A stretch of DNA of 64,000 nucleotides from Ewingella sp049889095 (GCA_049889095.1 JBLJFK010000011.1), one strand, 5' to 3'; positions 17,401-26,779 are shown, counted from the first letter of the stretch. Program-made: numbers and translations. The notes: a model not told the origin generated them from the letters alone.

Positions 17401-18798
17401 CTAGGAGGATAATGTTCTGATTAAATTGGAGAAATCTTCTTTGATGTCGTGACTTTCCTCACGCAACTGCTCAATTTTCCGGCAGGCATGCAACACCGTT
17501 GTATGATCGCGACCACCGAACGCATCGCCGATTTCTGGCAGGCTGTGGTTGGTGAGCTCTTTTGCCAGCGCCATCGCCATTTGACGGGGGCGGGCAACCG
17601 AACGGGAACGCCGTTTGGAAAGCAAGTCAGCGATCTTAATCTTATAATATTCGGCCACCGTTTTCTGAATATTATCAATGGTGACCAACTTCTCTTGCAG
17701 CGCCAATAAATCGCGCAGCGCTTCGCGAACGAAGTCGATGGTGATCGCCCGGCCAGTAAAGTTGGCATTGGCGATAACCCGGTTCAGCGCGCCCTCAAGT
17801 TCGCGGACGTTAGAACGCAGACGTTTAGCAATAAAGAACGCCACCTCACCCGGCAGCCGAATATTATTTTCGTCGGCTTTCTTCATCAGGATCGCTACGC
17901 GGGTTTCCAGCTCAGGCGGTTCGATCGCCACGGTCAGACCCCAGCCGAAACGGGATTTCAGACGATCTTCTACGCCGTTGATCTCTTTCGGGTAGCGATC
18001 CGAGGTCAGGATGATCTGCTGATTACCTTCCAGCAGGGCATTAAAGGTGTGGAAAAATTCTTCCTGAGAACGCTCTTTGTTGGCAAAAAATTGGATGTCA
18101 TCAATAAGCAATGCATCGACTGAACGGTAGTAGCGCTTAAATTCTTCAATGGCGTTATTTTGCAGGGCTTTTACCATGTCCTGAACAAAACGCTCGGAGT
18201 GCATGTACACCACTTTAGCATTGGCTTTACGCGCCATGATGCCGTTGCCCACAGCGTGCAATAAGTGGGTTTTACCGAGACCGGTACCGCCATAAAGGAA
18301 TAAAGGATTGTAAGCACCACCCGGATTATCAGCCACCTGGCGTGCCGCAGCACGAGCCAGCTGGTTCGATTTACCTTCGACGAAGTTATCAAAAGTGTGC
18401 TTAGGATTGACGTTTGAACGGTAAGACAATTCTGGCTGCGCCGCTGAGCTGTCCCAACTGGGACGCGAAGGCGCAAGGCGTGGCACCGGTTGATGGGCTA
18501 CCGGTGAACTGACGCTCGCGGTGGTGACCGGCTGATTCACACGCTGAATAAGTGACTTACTGCCCACTTCAAAACGCAGCAATGGCGCATCTACCCCACA
18601 GAAATCGTTGAGCAATCCGTTGATGTTGTTTAAGTATTTATCTCGCACCCAGTCCAGGACAAAACGATTCGGTGCGTAAAGCGCCAAAGTATTGTCACTA
18701 AGTTCCGCCTGCAAAGGGCGTATCCACATACTGAATTCTGTGGCAGGTAACTCATCCTGCAAACGGGCAAGACATTGCTGCCAAAGCGAAAGTGACAC
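17401..18798 (-). CDS. dnaA: Chromosomal replication initiator protein DnaA
   Basis: A 465-residue AAA+ initiator that binds DnaA boxes at oriC and melts the origin when ATP-bound. Domain I (1-85) binds DnaB/DiaA, domain II is a linker (85-130), domain III holds Walker A GGTGLGKT (residues 170-177) and Walker B LLIDDIQFF, and domain IV carries the DNA-binding signature GGRDHTTVLHACRKI. The start is GTG at 18798 (MSLSLWQQCL), preceded by GGAGTCC exactly as in E. coli; the in-frame GTG four codons upstream has no ribosome site. First gene of the leftward operon, divergent from rpmH. Confidence 0.98.
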   Translation of the reverse strand: MSLSLWQQCLARLQDELPATEFSMWIRPLQAELSDNTLALYAPNRFVLDWVRDKYLNNINGLLNDFCGVDAPLLRFEVGSKSLIQRVNQPVTTASVSSPVAHQPVPRLAPSRPSWDSSAAQPELSYRSNVNPKHTFDNFVEGKSNQLARAAARQVADNPGGAYNPLFLYGGTGLGKTHLLHAVGNGIMARKANAKVVYMHSERFVQDMVKALQNNAIEEFKRYYRSVDALLIDDIQFFANKERSQEEFFHTFNALLEGNQQIILTSDRYPKEINGVEDRLKSRFGWGLTVAIEPPELETRVAILMKKADENNIRLPGEVAFFIAKRLRSNVRELEGALNRVIANANFTGRAITIDFVREALRDLLALQEKLVTIDNIQKTVAEYYKIKIADLLSKRRSRSVARPRQMAMALAKELTNHSLPEIGDAFGGRDHTTVLHACRKIEQLREESHDIKEDFSNLIRTLSS

Positions 18799-19053
18799 GG
18801 CGGACTCCACTCGAACAAGATCAAAAAAAGAAAAGGATCAGGATATTTTTTAAATCATGATTTTTGGCACACGTTCCACCAGGCATAGCGGAGTAAAAGT
18901 CTTCGCATCACCCTGTCAGCAATGTGAAGCAACGTGCGAACCGCTTTTTGCGGATTTGTCGACGGCAGGCCCGGTTGGGATCGCGATCGGAATGGCGGAT
19001 CATAACGTAATCCGGCACAGAGATCCTCCCCTTCCTGACAGATTAGATCCTTT

Positions 19054-19062
19054 TTATCCACA
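19054..19062 (+). promoter_or_regulatory. DnaA box in the dnaA promoter region
   Basis: A perfect TTATCCACA. In E. coli a DnaA box lies between dnaA promoters 1 and 2 and mediates autorepression; the position about 255 bp before the dnaA start fits that role. Confidence 0.85.
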
Positions 19063-19217
19063 GGCTACGATCGACAAGTGCACAAGCTTAGCCGATCCTA
19101 AAATAATTAGGCGACGTTATCGTCACGATGGCGAAAAAATAGGATTGCACTGACGCATTTCTGAGTGTGTTGGCCGCAAGATCACGGGAGAAATTTGCAA
19201 GGATCAACCGCGGATCC

Positions 19218-19245
19218 TTGCGCTTTATGGTGGAGTCCGTATAAT
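19218..19245 (+). promoter_or_regulatory. Sigma-70 promoter of rpmH
   Basis: TTGCGC, a 16-bp spacer and a perfect TATAAT, about 250 bp upstream of rpmH on the same strand. The position and -10 match are typical of the strong ribosomal-protein promoter at this locus. Confidence 0.65.
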
Positions 19246-19497
19246 CCTCAGCCCTACGTGTGATGCCTGTGTTCCTGATGGTCATAGCCAGATGGGATTA
19301 AGCGGTGACCACGGGCCATTATGGCATCTCTGGTAAATAGATCTGGCGACTTTCTGGTAATGTAAATTGACTCAGGACTGTACAGTTATTACAATCCCGC
19401 TTCTTTATATGTTGCGATAAAGGTATCGGTCGTTTTTTCGCCGACAGCCAACGCGTTTACTAAATCAGTAATAATTTAAGTTTAGGTAGAAATCGCT

Positions 19498-19638
19498 ATG
19501 AAACGCACTTTCCAACCGTCCGTATTGAAGCGCAACCGTAGCCACGGTTTCCGTGCTCGTATGGCAACCAAAAATGGTCGTCTGGTTCTGGCCCGCCGTC
19601 GTGCGAAAGGCCGTACCCGTCTGTCAGCGTCTAAGTAA
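19498..19638 (+). CDS. rpmH: 50S ribosomal protein L34
   Basis: A 46-residue, very basic ribosomal protein of the large subunit, the same length as in E. coli and nearly identical in sequence (MKRTFQPSVLKRNRSHGF start, RLSASK end). It differs slightly from E. coli at the C-terminus. The gene opens the rightward rpmH-rnpA-yidD-yidC operon, divergent from dnaA. The TAA stop is 18 bp before the rnpA start. Confidence 0.98.
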   Translation: MKRTFQPSVLKRNRSHGFRARMATKNGRLVLARRRAKGRTRLSASK

Positions 19639-19656
19639 TAAAAGCTAACCTATTTA

Positions 19657-20016
19657 GTGGTTAAGCTCGCTTTTCCCAGGGAGTTACGCTTGTTAACTCC
19701 CCGTCATTTCACTTTTGTCTTCCAGCAGCCACAACGGGCTGGCACGCCGCAAATCACTATACTCGGCCGCCTGAACGAGCTGGGGCATCCCCGCATGGGT
19801 CTCACGGTCGCCAAAAAACACGTCAAACGCGCTCATGAGCGTAACCGGATCAAACGCCTTACCCGCGAAAGTTTCCGGCTACTTCAACATAAGTTGCCTT
19901 CGATGGATTTTGTGGTGGTTGCCAAAAAGGGTGTCGCCGATTTAGATAATCGTGCGTTGACGGAAGCGTTGGAGAAATTATGGCGTCGACATTGCCGGCA
20001 GGCTCCCGCATCCTGA
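19657..20016 (+). CDS. rnpA: Ribonuclease P protein component
   Basis: A 119-residue basic protein that, with the M1 RNA, cleaves the 5' leaders of pre-tRNAs. The start is GTG (VKLAFPRELRLLTPRHF), the same as in E. coli. The RNR motif that contacts RNA is seen in AHERNRIKRLTRESFR, and the central cleft residues FVFQQP near the start bind the leader. Its end overlaps the yidD start by 37 bp, so the two are probably translationally coupled. Confidence 0.97.
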   Translation: MVKLAFPRELRLLTPRHFTFVFQQPQRAGTPQITILGRLNELGHPRMGLTVAKKHVKRAHERNRIKRLTRESFRLLQHKLPSMDFVVVAKKGVADLDNRALTEALEKLWRRHCRQAPAS

Positions 20017-20237
20017 TCGGGCTGATACGTGGTTATCAGCTTTTTATCAGTCCTTTGCTTGGGCCGCATTGTCGTTTTCGACCAACCTGCTCTCAATATG
20101 GTATTGAGGCAATTGGTCGTTTTGGCATGTTAAAAGGCAGTTGGTTGACATTGAAACGCGTATTAAAATGCCATCCTTTGAACCCAGGTGGTGATGACCC
20201 CGTACCGCCGAAAACCGACAATAACAGAGAACTCTAA
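19980..20237 (+). CDS. yidD: Membrane protein insertion efficiency factor YidD
   Basis: An 85-residue protein, the same length as in E. coli, that assists YidC-dependent insertion of inner-membrane proteins. An amphipathic N-terminal helix (RILIGLIRGYQLFISPLLG) leads into the family signature HCRFRPTCSQYGIEAI with two conserved Cys, then GSWLTLKRVLKCHPLNPGG. It overlaps rnpA in a different frame and ends 2 bp before yidC. Confidence 0.96.
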   Translation: MASTLPAGSRILIGLIRGYQLFISPLLGPHCRFRPTCSQYGIEAIGRFGMLKGSWLTLKRVLKCHPLNPGGDDPVPPKTDNNREL

Positions 20238-20239
20238 CG

Positions 20240-21874
20240 ATGGATTCGCAACGCAATCTTTTTCTCATCGCTCTGCTGTTCGTGTCCTTCATGATCTGGC
20301 AGGCCTGGCAGACGGACAACGCTCCGCAACCAGCCAACCAGACCACGCAACAGACAGCGAATACTGCTAACGGCGATGCTGCTAACCAGGTTGTTCCTGG
20401 CAGCGGACAGGGCAAAATGATCACGGTTAATACTGACGTGCTTTCATTAAGCATCAATACTCGTGGTGGCGACATTGACCAGGCGTTACTGACTGCTTAC
20501 CCAACAACTCTGGGTTCAAACCAACCGTTCCAACTTCTGGAAACAACACCTAATTTCATCTATCAGGCTCAAAGCGGTCTGACAGGTAAAAACGGTCCTG
20601 ATAACCCGGCAAACGGCGAACGTCCTCTGTTCAAAGCCAGCCAGGATGACTTCACTTTAGGTGAAGGCCAGGCCGAATTGCGCATTCCTCTGACCTACAC
20701 GGCTGAGAATGGCGTAGTGATCACCAAAACTTTCGTTATCAAGCGTGGTTCTTACGCGGTCAACGTTGAGTACAACATCAACAACACGACCTCTGCCCCG
20801 CTCGAAATGACCATGTTCGGCCAGCTGCGTCAAACCACTGAGCTGCCGAAACACAAAGACACCGGAAGCAATAACTTCGCCCTGCATACTTTCCGCGGCG
20901 CAGCGTACTCATCCAGTGATGACAAATATCAGAAGTATGCGTTCGATAAGAGCGATGCGCTGAATGTGACGACGCAAGGCGGCTGGGTTGCCATGTTGCA
21001 GCAGTATTTTGCAACGGCGTGGATCCCATCAGCGAACGATACCAACCACTTCTACACCACCACCAATAACGGCATCTCAGCAGTAGGCTTTAAAGGTTCG
21101 CCTTTTGTTGTCCAGCCTGGTGCGCAGCAACAAGTTGCTTCGACCCTGTGGGTTGGCCCGGAAATTCAGGACAAAATGGCCGCTATCGCGCCACACCTTG
21201 ATCTGACCGTAGACTATGGCTGGTTGTGGTTCATTTCTCAGCCACTGTTCAAACTGTTGAAGTTCATTCACGGTTTCATCGGTAACTGGGGCTTCTCCAT
21301 CATCATCATCACCTTTATTGTCCGCGGCATCATGTACCCACTGACCCGCGCTCAATACACGTCGATGGCCAAAATGCGTATGCTACAGCCGAAACTAGCC
21401 GCTATGCGTGAGCGTATTGGTGATGACAAACAGCGCATGAGTCAGGAGATGATGGCGCTGTATAAAGCTGAGAAAGTGAATCCGTTGGGAGGTTGTCTGC
21501 CGCTGGTTATCCAGATGCCAATCTTCCTGGCGCTGTATTACATGCTGTCTGGCTCCATTGAATTGCGCCACGCGCCGTTCGCCCTGTGGATCCATGACCT
21601 GTCAGCGCAAGACCCGTACTACATTCTGCCGGTTCTGATGGGTATCACGATGTTCTTCATTCAGAAGATGTCGCCAACTACCGTCACTGACCCGATGCAG
21701 CAGAAGATCATGACCTTCATGCCGGTCATCTTCACCGTGTTCTTCCTGTGGTTCCCGTCTGGTCTGGTGGTGTACTACATCGTCAGTAACCTGGTGACCA
21801 TTCTCCAGCAGCAGCTGATTTATCGCGGGCTGGAAAAACGTGGCCTGCACAGCCGCGACAAGAAAAAAGCATAA
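20240..21874 (+). CDS. yidC: Membrane protein insertase YidC
   Basis: A 544-residue inner-membrane insertase that works alone or with SecYEG to insert and fold membrane proteins such as AtpE. TM1 is at residues 6-21 (NLFLIALLFVSFMIW), a Gln/Asn-rich linker and the large periplasmic P1 domain follow (about 55-330), and the conserved five-TM core begins near residue 345 (FSIIIITFIVRGIMYPLTRAQY split around the hydrophilic-groove Arg). The positively charged tail LEKRGLHSRDKKKA ends the protein. Its Shine-Dalgarno lies inside the end of yidD, and the gene closes the rpmH operon. Confidence 0.98.
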   Translation: MDSQRNLFLIALLFVSFMIWQAWQTDNAPQPANQTTQQTANTANGDAANQVVPGSGQGKMITVNTDVLSLSINTRGGDIDQALLTAYPTTLGSNQPFQLLETTPNFIYQAQSGLTGKNGPDNPANGERPLFKASQDDFTLGEGQAELRIPLTYTAENGVVITKTFVIKRGSYAVNVEYNINNTTSAPLEMTMFGQLRQTTELPKHKDTGSNNFALHTFRGAAYSSSDDKYQKYAFDKSDALNVTTQGGWVAMLQQYFATAWIPSANDTNHFYTTTNNGISAVGFKGSPFVVQPGAQQQVASTLWVGPEIQDKMAAIAPHLDLTVDYGWLWFISQPLFKLLKFIHGFIGNWGFSIIIITFIVRGIMYPLTRAQYTSMAKMRMLQPKLAAMRERIGDDKQRMSQEMMALYKAEKVNPLGGCLPLVIQMPIFLALYYMLSGSIELRHAPFALWIHDLSAQDPYYILPVLMGITMFFIQKMSPTTVTDPMQQKIMTFMPVIFTVFFLWFPSGLVVYYIVSNLVTILQQQLIYRGLEKRGLHSRDKKKA

Positions 21875-21880
21875 GTTAAC

Positions 21881-21966
21881 GTCAGGGCTTTTTAAGCCCT
21901 GACAGCTAAACTTGTGAAACTGAACTTGTGAAGCAAATAAAAAAGGCGGTCATTTGACCGCCTTTT
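21881..21966 (+). terminator. Tandem hairpins and terminator after yidC
   Basis: A perfect 10-bp stem GTCAGGGCTT/AAGCCCTGAC (21881-21903) comes just after the stop codon. A second strong hairpin AAAAGGCGGTCA/TGACCGCCTTTT (21941-21966) then ends in T residues. The second is a classic Rho-independent terminator separating yidC from mnmE. Confidence 0.88.
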
Positions 21967-22002
21967 GCATATCAGTAAAAAGACCAAAAGAGATCATCCG
22001 CT

Positions 22003-23367
22003 ATGAGCACCTCAGAAACCATCGTTGCACAAGCCACACCTCCCGGCCGTGGCGGAGTCGGCATTCTGCGCGTTTCAGGCCGTGCGGCCAGCCAGATTGC
22101 GCAGGAAATCTTAGGTAAGTTGCCGAAACCCCGTTACGCCGATTATTTGCCGTTTCGTGATGCTGATGGCTCAACGCTCGATCAGGGTATAGCGCTGTGG
22201 TTCCCCGGCCCCAACTCCTTCACTGGCGAAGATGTGCTGGAGCTGCAAGGTCACGGCGGCCCGGTGATCCTGGACTTACTGCTAAAACGCATTATATCGT
22301 TGGATGGCGTACGTATTGCACGCCCCGGTGAATTCTCCGAACGCGCGTTCCTCAATGACAAACTGGATCTGGCCCAGGCCGAAGCCATCGCTGACCTGAT
22401 TGACGCCAGTTCCGAGCAGGCTGCCCGTTCGGCGGTTAACTCCTTGCAGGGTGCCTTCTCGAAGCGTATTCATCATCTGGTGGAAGCACTCACTCACCTG
22501 CGTATCTTTGTGGAAGCAGCGATCGACTTCCCCGATGAAGAAATTGATTTTCTCTCGGATGGAAAAATTGAAGCCCAGCTTAATACGGTGATTAGCGATC
22601 TCGATGCTGTGCGTGCCGAAGCGCGTCAGGGCAGCCTGTTGCGTGAAGGAATGAAAGTGGTGATCGCCGGTCGACCGAATGCCGGAAAATCCAGTCTGCT
22701 GAACGCCTTAGCGGGTCGTGAAGCAGCCATCGTCACCGATATTGCCGGGACCACGCGTGATGTCCTGCGCGAACATATTCACCTCGACGGTATGCCTTTG
22801 CACATCATTGATACTGCGGGCCTGCGGGAAGCCAGTGACGAAGTTGAGCGTATCGGTATCGAGCGTGCATGGAATGAGATCGAACAAGCAGATTTAGTGC
22901 TGTTCATGGTTGACGGTACCACCACCAGCGCCACTGAGCCTGCACAAATCTGGCCGGAGTTTATGGCACGTCTTCCGGCCGCTTTACCTATCGTCGTGGT
23001 GCGCAACAAAGCCGATATTACCGGCGAAGCACTGGGTCAGATGGAAGTGAATGGCCACTCACTTATTCGTCTTTCCGCCCGTACCGGCGACGGTATCGAT
23101 CTGCTGCGCGAGCACCTGAAACAGATCATGGGTTTCAACCACAACATGGAAGGCGGTTTTCTCGCTCGTCGCCGTCACTTACAGGCGCTGGAACTGGCGG
23201 CCGAGCATCTTCTGCAGGGTAAAGACCAACTTCTCGGTGCCCGCGCAGGGGAACTGCTGGCCGAAGAGCTACGCATATCACAGCTCGCCCTGAGTGAAAT
23301 CACCGGTGAGTTCACCTCCGACGATCTGCTGGGCCGTATTTTCTCCAGTTTTTGTATTGGGAAGTAA
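22003..23367 (+). CDS. mnmE: tRNA modification GTPase MnmE
   Basis: A 454-residue GTPase (E. coli TrmE/MnmE 454) that, with MnmG, makes 5-carboxymethylaminomethyl uridine at wobble position 34 of tRNAs. The N-terminal folate-binding domain is residues 1-118. A helical domain is interrupted by the G domain, with G1 GRPNAGKSS at residues 223-231, switch DIAGTTRD and G4 NKAD. The C-terminal FCIGK carries the catalytic Cys451. The start MSTSETIVAQATPPGRGGVGI is standard. The gene stands between two terminators. Confidence 0.98.
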   Translation: MSTSETIVAQATPPGRGGVGILRVSGRAASQIAQEILGKLPKPRYADYLPFRDADGSTLDQGIALWFPGPNSFTGEDVLELQGHGGPVILDLLLKRIISLDGVRIARPGEFSERAFLNDKLDLAQAEAIADLIDASSEQAARSAVNSLQGAFSKRIHHLVEALTHLRIFVEAAIDFPDEEIDFLSDGKIEAQLNTVISDLDAVRAEARQGSLLREGMKVVIAGRPNAGKSSLLNALAGREAAIVTDIAGTTRDVLREHIHLDGMPLHIIDTAGLREASDEVERIGIERAWNEIEQADLVLFMVDGTTTSATEPAQIWPEFMARLPAALPIVVVRNKADITGEALGQMEVNGHSLIRLSARTGDGIDLLREHLKQIMGFNHNMEGGFLARRRHLQALELAAEHLLQGKDQLLGARAGELLAEELRISQLALSEITGEFTSDDLLGRIFSSFCIGK

Positions 23368-23390
23368 GCCCGGCTAAGCGAGTAATGATA

Positions 23391-23422
23391 AAGGGTAAGT
23401 AATCGCTCACTTCCCCTTTTTT
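23391..23422 (+). terminator. Rho-independent terminator of mnmE
   Basis: A 10-bp stem (AAGGGTAAGT / ACTTCCCCTT, one mismatch) with an 8-nt loop and a run of T, 23 nt after the mnmE stop. It separates mnmE from the convergent cytochrome gene. Confidence 0.8.
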
Positions 23423-23441
23423 ATTGCCGAATATCTATGTG

Positions 23442-24728
23442 TTAGGGTTTTTCGGGCGGTGCCGCGTCGGTCATTTTCCGCATCTCTTTCACCTGCGAGG
23501 CACGAATGTCCGGTGCCTTGTTCCCCCAGCCATTGCGGATAAAGTTCACCACTTCGGCAACCTGCTGATCGTTCAGCTCTGAGGAGAAGCCCGGCATTTT
23601 GGCCGGTTTGGCAGCATATTGCGTCACCGGAGCATGTGAACCATTCAGCACCAGGTTAATCAGGGAAGACGGATCTGCACTTACCACTACCGGGTTTTGC
23701 GCCAACGCTGGATAGCGGCTTTCCTCGCCCTGTCCGCTGGAAAGATGACAGTCAGCACAGTTGTCCAGATAAAGCTGCGCGCCGGGTGCTGAAACGCTTG
23801 CGCTATTCAGCACGTTGGTAGTCCCACTGTCGTTAACCTGCACCCGGAAATTCCCGTCTGCCGGGAAAGACTTTAGGTAGACCGCCATCGCCTGCCGATC
23901 GGCATCGCTGAGATATTGGGTACTGTTGTGGATGACCTCCGTCATGGAGCCAAACGCCGTCGCCCTTTCCGTGTGTCCAGTCTTCAGAAACTGGCTGATT
24001 TCCTGTAGGTTCCACTGCCCCAGACCGGTTGTGGCGTCGCCACGCAAGTTTGGCGCATGCCAGCCTTCCAGTGTCCCACCAGAGAGATAATCTTTTGATG
24101 TCTGATCCAGCGCTTTTTCCTGATAACCCACACCACGGGGCGTATGGCAGCTGCCGCAATGCCCTAATCCCTGAACCAGATAAGCCCCCCGGTTCCAGTC
24201 AGCGGTTTTTTGCGGATTGGAATAATAGAGCTGTGGTACCGCAAAAACGTTATCCCACAGCGCCAGCGGGGAACGCAAATTAAGGGGGAACGGTATGTCG
24301 CTGCTGCGATTTTGCTGGCGGACCGCCGGAACCTGATGCATGAAATAAACATAGAGCTCATGAATATCGCGATCGGTAATTTTGCTGAATGAGGGATATG
24401 GCATGGCGGGATATAAACGATGACCGTCTTTAGCGATACCTTCGCGCAAAGCCCGGCTGAAGTCTTGTTCAGAATAGTTGCCAATGCCGGTTTCAACGTC
24501 AGGCGTGATGTTGGTCGAATAGATAGCACCCACCGGCGTGCTCATTTTCAGGCCGCCAGAGAACGGCTTGCCACCCGCTGCGGTATGGCAAGCGGCGCAA
24601 TCCCCCGCACGCGACAAATATTCTCCCGCTTTGATTTGTGCGGGATCCACCCTCGCAGCCTGGACGACGGCGCAGCTCAGAAAACTTCCCAGTACCAGAC
24701 TGGCGTACCCTCCCATTCTCGTTTTCAT
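23442..24728 (-). CDS. Triheme cytochrome c, membrane dehydrogenase subunit type
   Basis: A 428-residue exported protein with a signal peptide (cleavage after VVQAA, about residue 25) and three c-type heme sites: CAACH (44-48), CGSCH (191-195) and CADCH (324-328). Met-containing segments after each can supply the sixth ligand (e.g. YPAMPYPSF, KMPGFSSEL). This three-domain layout is that of the cytochrome subunit of membrane-bound gluconate 2-dehydrogenase, alcohol dehydrogenase or sorbitol dehydrogenase, which passes electrons from the periplasmic dehydrogenase to ubiquinone. No dehydrogenase or small-subunit gene is next to it here, so it is an orphan in this window. It lacks an obvious C-terminal membrane helix. 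Confidence 0.88.
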   Translation of the reverse strand: MKTRMGGYASLVLGSFLSCAVVQAARVDPAQIKAGEYLSRAGDCAACHTAAGGKPFSGGLKMSTPVGAIYSTNITPDVETGIGNYSEQDFSRALREGIAKDGHRLYPAMPYPSFSKITDRDIHELYVYFMHQVPAVRQQNRSSDIPFPLNLRSPLALWDNVFAVPQLYYSNPQKTADWNRGAYLVQGLGHCGSCHTPRGVGYQEKALDQTSKDYLSGGTLEGWHAPNLRGDATTGLGQWNLQEISQFLKTGHTERATAFGSMTEVIHNSTQYLSDADRQAMAVYLKSFPADGNFRVQVNDSGTTNVLNSASVSAPGAQLYLDNCADCHLSSGQGEESRYPALAQNPVVVSADPSSLINLVLNGSHAPVTQYAAKPAKMPGFSSELNDQQVAEVVNFIRNGWGNKAPDIRASQVKEMRKMTDAAPPEKP

Positions 24729-24785
24729 TCAGCCATCCGTTAAGTGTGAGATTTTTATGTCAGGCTGGCGGGATATATCGAGCTA

Positions 24786-24819
24786 AAACGAAAAAGCCCG
24801 GCGGTTACCCTGCCGGGCC
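24786..24819 (-). terminator. Rho-independent terminator of the chemoreceptor gene
   Basis: On the minus strand the stem GCCCGGC / GCCGGGC is followed by TTTTTCGTTTT, 20 nt after the chemoreceptor stop and before the cytochrome gene, so the two genes are probably separate transcripts. Confidence 0.8.
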
Positions 24820-24838
24820 TGAGTATGTATGCAAAAAG

Positions 24839-26734
24839 TCAGAGTTTAAAGCCTGCCACTACAGTTTCCAGTTGCAACGTCTGCTCCTGCATAGCTTGCG
24901 CCGCTGCGGAAACCTGTTCCACCAGCGCGGCGTTTTGCTGTGTGGTGTTATCGAGCTGGGTGATCGCTATGTTTACCTGCTCAATCCCGAGGCTTTGCTC
25001 CTGGCTTGACGACATGATCTCACTCATTAATGTTGCCACGTTATTAACGCCAACCACCAATTCATCCATGGTGTTACCTGCGGTGGCGACCAGTTGGCTG
25101 CCGGTGGTGATATTGGCAACGGAGTCTTCGATAAGCTTCTTGATTTCGCGCGCAGACGTCGCAGAGCGCTGGGCCAGGCTACGCACTTCAGAGGCAACCA
25201 CCGCGAAACCACGCCCTTGCTCACCAGCACGCGCCGCTTCGACCGCTGCGTTCAGCGCCAGAATGTTGGTCTGGAAAGCGATACCGTCGATCACACTGAT
25301 GATATCGACGATTTTCTTCGATGACCCGTTGATGGAACCCATTGTCTCCACCACCTGCCGCACGACCCGCGTACCTTTCTCTGCTACTGCCGAAGCATCA
25401 CGTGCCAACTGGTTTGCCCCTTCGGCATTTCCGGCGTTTTGCTTCACGGTGCTGGTCAACTGCTCCATTGACGCTGCGGTTTGTTCAATGGAACTCGCCT
25501 GCTCCTCAGTTCGTGCCGAGAGATCAAGGTTACCGCTGGCAATCTGCCGTGAAGCCGAAGCGATGGCCAACGTGCTGTCTCCCACCTGTTTAAGGATAGA
25601 CTGCAGAAAGTCGAGGAAGTTGTTGAAGCTGCGGTTCACCGCGTCAAACTCCGGACTACGGCTTTGCGGTAAACGCTGCGTCAGATCGGCACCGCCGACT
25701 GAAAGCTGACTGATATTTTTATTAAGTGCTGCAAGCTGACGCATGAAGATTTTGATAGCGATAACCAGAATCAGCAACAACAGTAATACCATCGGGATTT
25801 GCACTAGCCCAAGACTGGCAAGAATACTGTGGGTACGCTGCAATAGCTGGCTGGTTGGCATATCAGTCACGATGTACCAGGGCCCCTGAATTTTGCTCAT
25901 AAACAGGGTGTGATCTATGCCGTCATTACTGTACTCAGCTTCCAGATTACCGCTGTCTTTTATCTGATCGAGACTTTTGCGGATCTGTGCCACCAGCGGT
26001 GACTGCTCACCAAGTGAGGCCAGCTTAGGCAATTTTTCGGAGCTGCTGTGGCTGGTGCCGACGATGGTGCCATTTTGTTCAACGATATAAATTGTCCCGT
26101 GGACCTTTTTCTCAATATCGGTAACCAGTTGGTTGAAGAAACCCAGAGTCACGTCGATAGTTGCCACGCCCCACTGCTTATCGCCTTTATAAATGGCCAT
26201 AGCGCAGTTGGTTCGCGGCTGAGTACTGGCGTCATCAAAGTAAGCAGGGGCCCAAATACACTGCCCCTTTTCGCCTTTTAGCGCAGCCAAGTACCATGAT
26301 TGTTCAAAATAGTTTGGCGACTCTGTACTGTTCCAGAATGTATTGACGGTCAGTTCATTGTTGCTGTTGCGGGCAAAGAAGGTACTGAACTTGACCTTAG
26401 AGGGATCACGCTGATTGGGTAATGGCCAGATACCGCCGCCAAACACTGCGCTGTCGCCGTACTGATCCACCAACGAGGGTAACAGAGTATCGATTGATGC
26501 GCTGTCCATCTGCGCCACACTTTGGGTAATGCTGCGAACCTGAGATTCAACGTTACTCAGACGGGCGTTAATGACCACGGCAACATCTCCCACCTGATCG
26601 GCGACCAGCATGCTTTCAGCCTGTTTCAGTTTGGGAGAGATAAACACCTGGATGACAATGAGCGTACAGATAATCAGTAAAATGAAAAATAAGCTGATTA
26701 AAGCGATAAAGCGTGATTGCGTTGTTTTTAACAT
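24839..26734 (-). CDS. Methyl-accepting chemotaxis protein with Cache-type sensor
   Basis: A chemoreceptor of about 631 residues. TM1 lies near the N-terminus (FIALISLFFILLIICTLIVI); a periplasmic sensor of about 260 residues with dCache features follows (YGDSAVFGGGIWPLPNQRDP, WYLAALKGEKGQCIWAPAYF, GTIYIVEQNGTIVGTS); TM2 is at LVQIPMVLLLLLILVIAIKI. Then come a HAMP domain and the signalling hairpin with the conserved IAFQTNILALNAAVEAARAG tip. There is no C-terminal CheR-docking pentapeptide (it ends VVAGFKL). The ATG at 26734 (MLKTTQSR) is chosen because other receptors start alike; an in-frame TTG at 26755 is less likely. A FliA-type promoter lies just upstream. The ligand is unknown. Confidence 0.9.
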   Translation of the reverse strand: MLKTTQSRFIALISLFFILLIICTLIVIQVFISPKLKQAESMLVADQVGDVAVVINARLSNVESQVRSITQSVAQMDSASIDTLLPSLVDQYGDSAVFGGGIWPLPNQRDPSKVKFSTFFARNSNNELTVNTFWNSTESPNYFEQSWYLAALKGEKGQCIWAPAYFDDASTQPRTNCAMAIYKGDKQWGVATIDVTLGFFNQLVTDIEKKVHGTIYIVEQNGTIVGTSHSSSEKLPKLASLGEQSPLVAQIRKSLDQIKDSGNLEAEYSNDGIDHTLFMSKIQGPWYIVTDMPTSQLLQRTHSILASLGLVQIPMVLLLLLILVIAIKIFMRQLAALNKNISQLSVGGADLTQRLPQSRSPEFDAVNRSFNNFLDFLQSILKQVGDSTLAIASASRQIASGNLDLSARTEEQASSIEQTAASMEQLTSTVKQNAGNAEGANQLARDASAVAEKGTRVVRQVVETMGSINGSSKKIVDIISVIDGIAFQTNILALNAAVEAARAGEQGRGFAVVASEVRSLAQRSATSAREIKKLIEDSVANITTGSQLVATAGNTMDELVVGVNNVATLMSEIMSSSQEQSLGIEQVNIAITQLDNTTQQNAALVEQVSAAAQAMQEQTLQLETVVAGFKL

Positions 26735-26779
26735 TTTCGCGGTGCTCACAGGCAAAGCAGCGAGATCGCTGCTCTACTA

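Larger units (their letters stand above)
18799..19497. promoter_or_regulatory. dnaA-rpmH divergent intergenic region with dnaA promoters
   Basis: About 700 bp without a gene, as expected for this locus. It contains the leftward dnaA promoters, several GATC sites (e.g. near 18980-19000, 19048 and 19200-19216), a DnaA box at 19054 and the rightward rpmH promoter at 19218. No other coding sequence is supported in it. Confidence 0.75.

Noticed and set aside
26735..26755. TTG start for the chemoreceptor, seven codons upstream of the ATG
   Set aside because: There is no ribosome site before it, and the MLK-type start with the FliA promoter spacing fits better.
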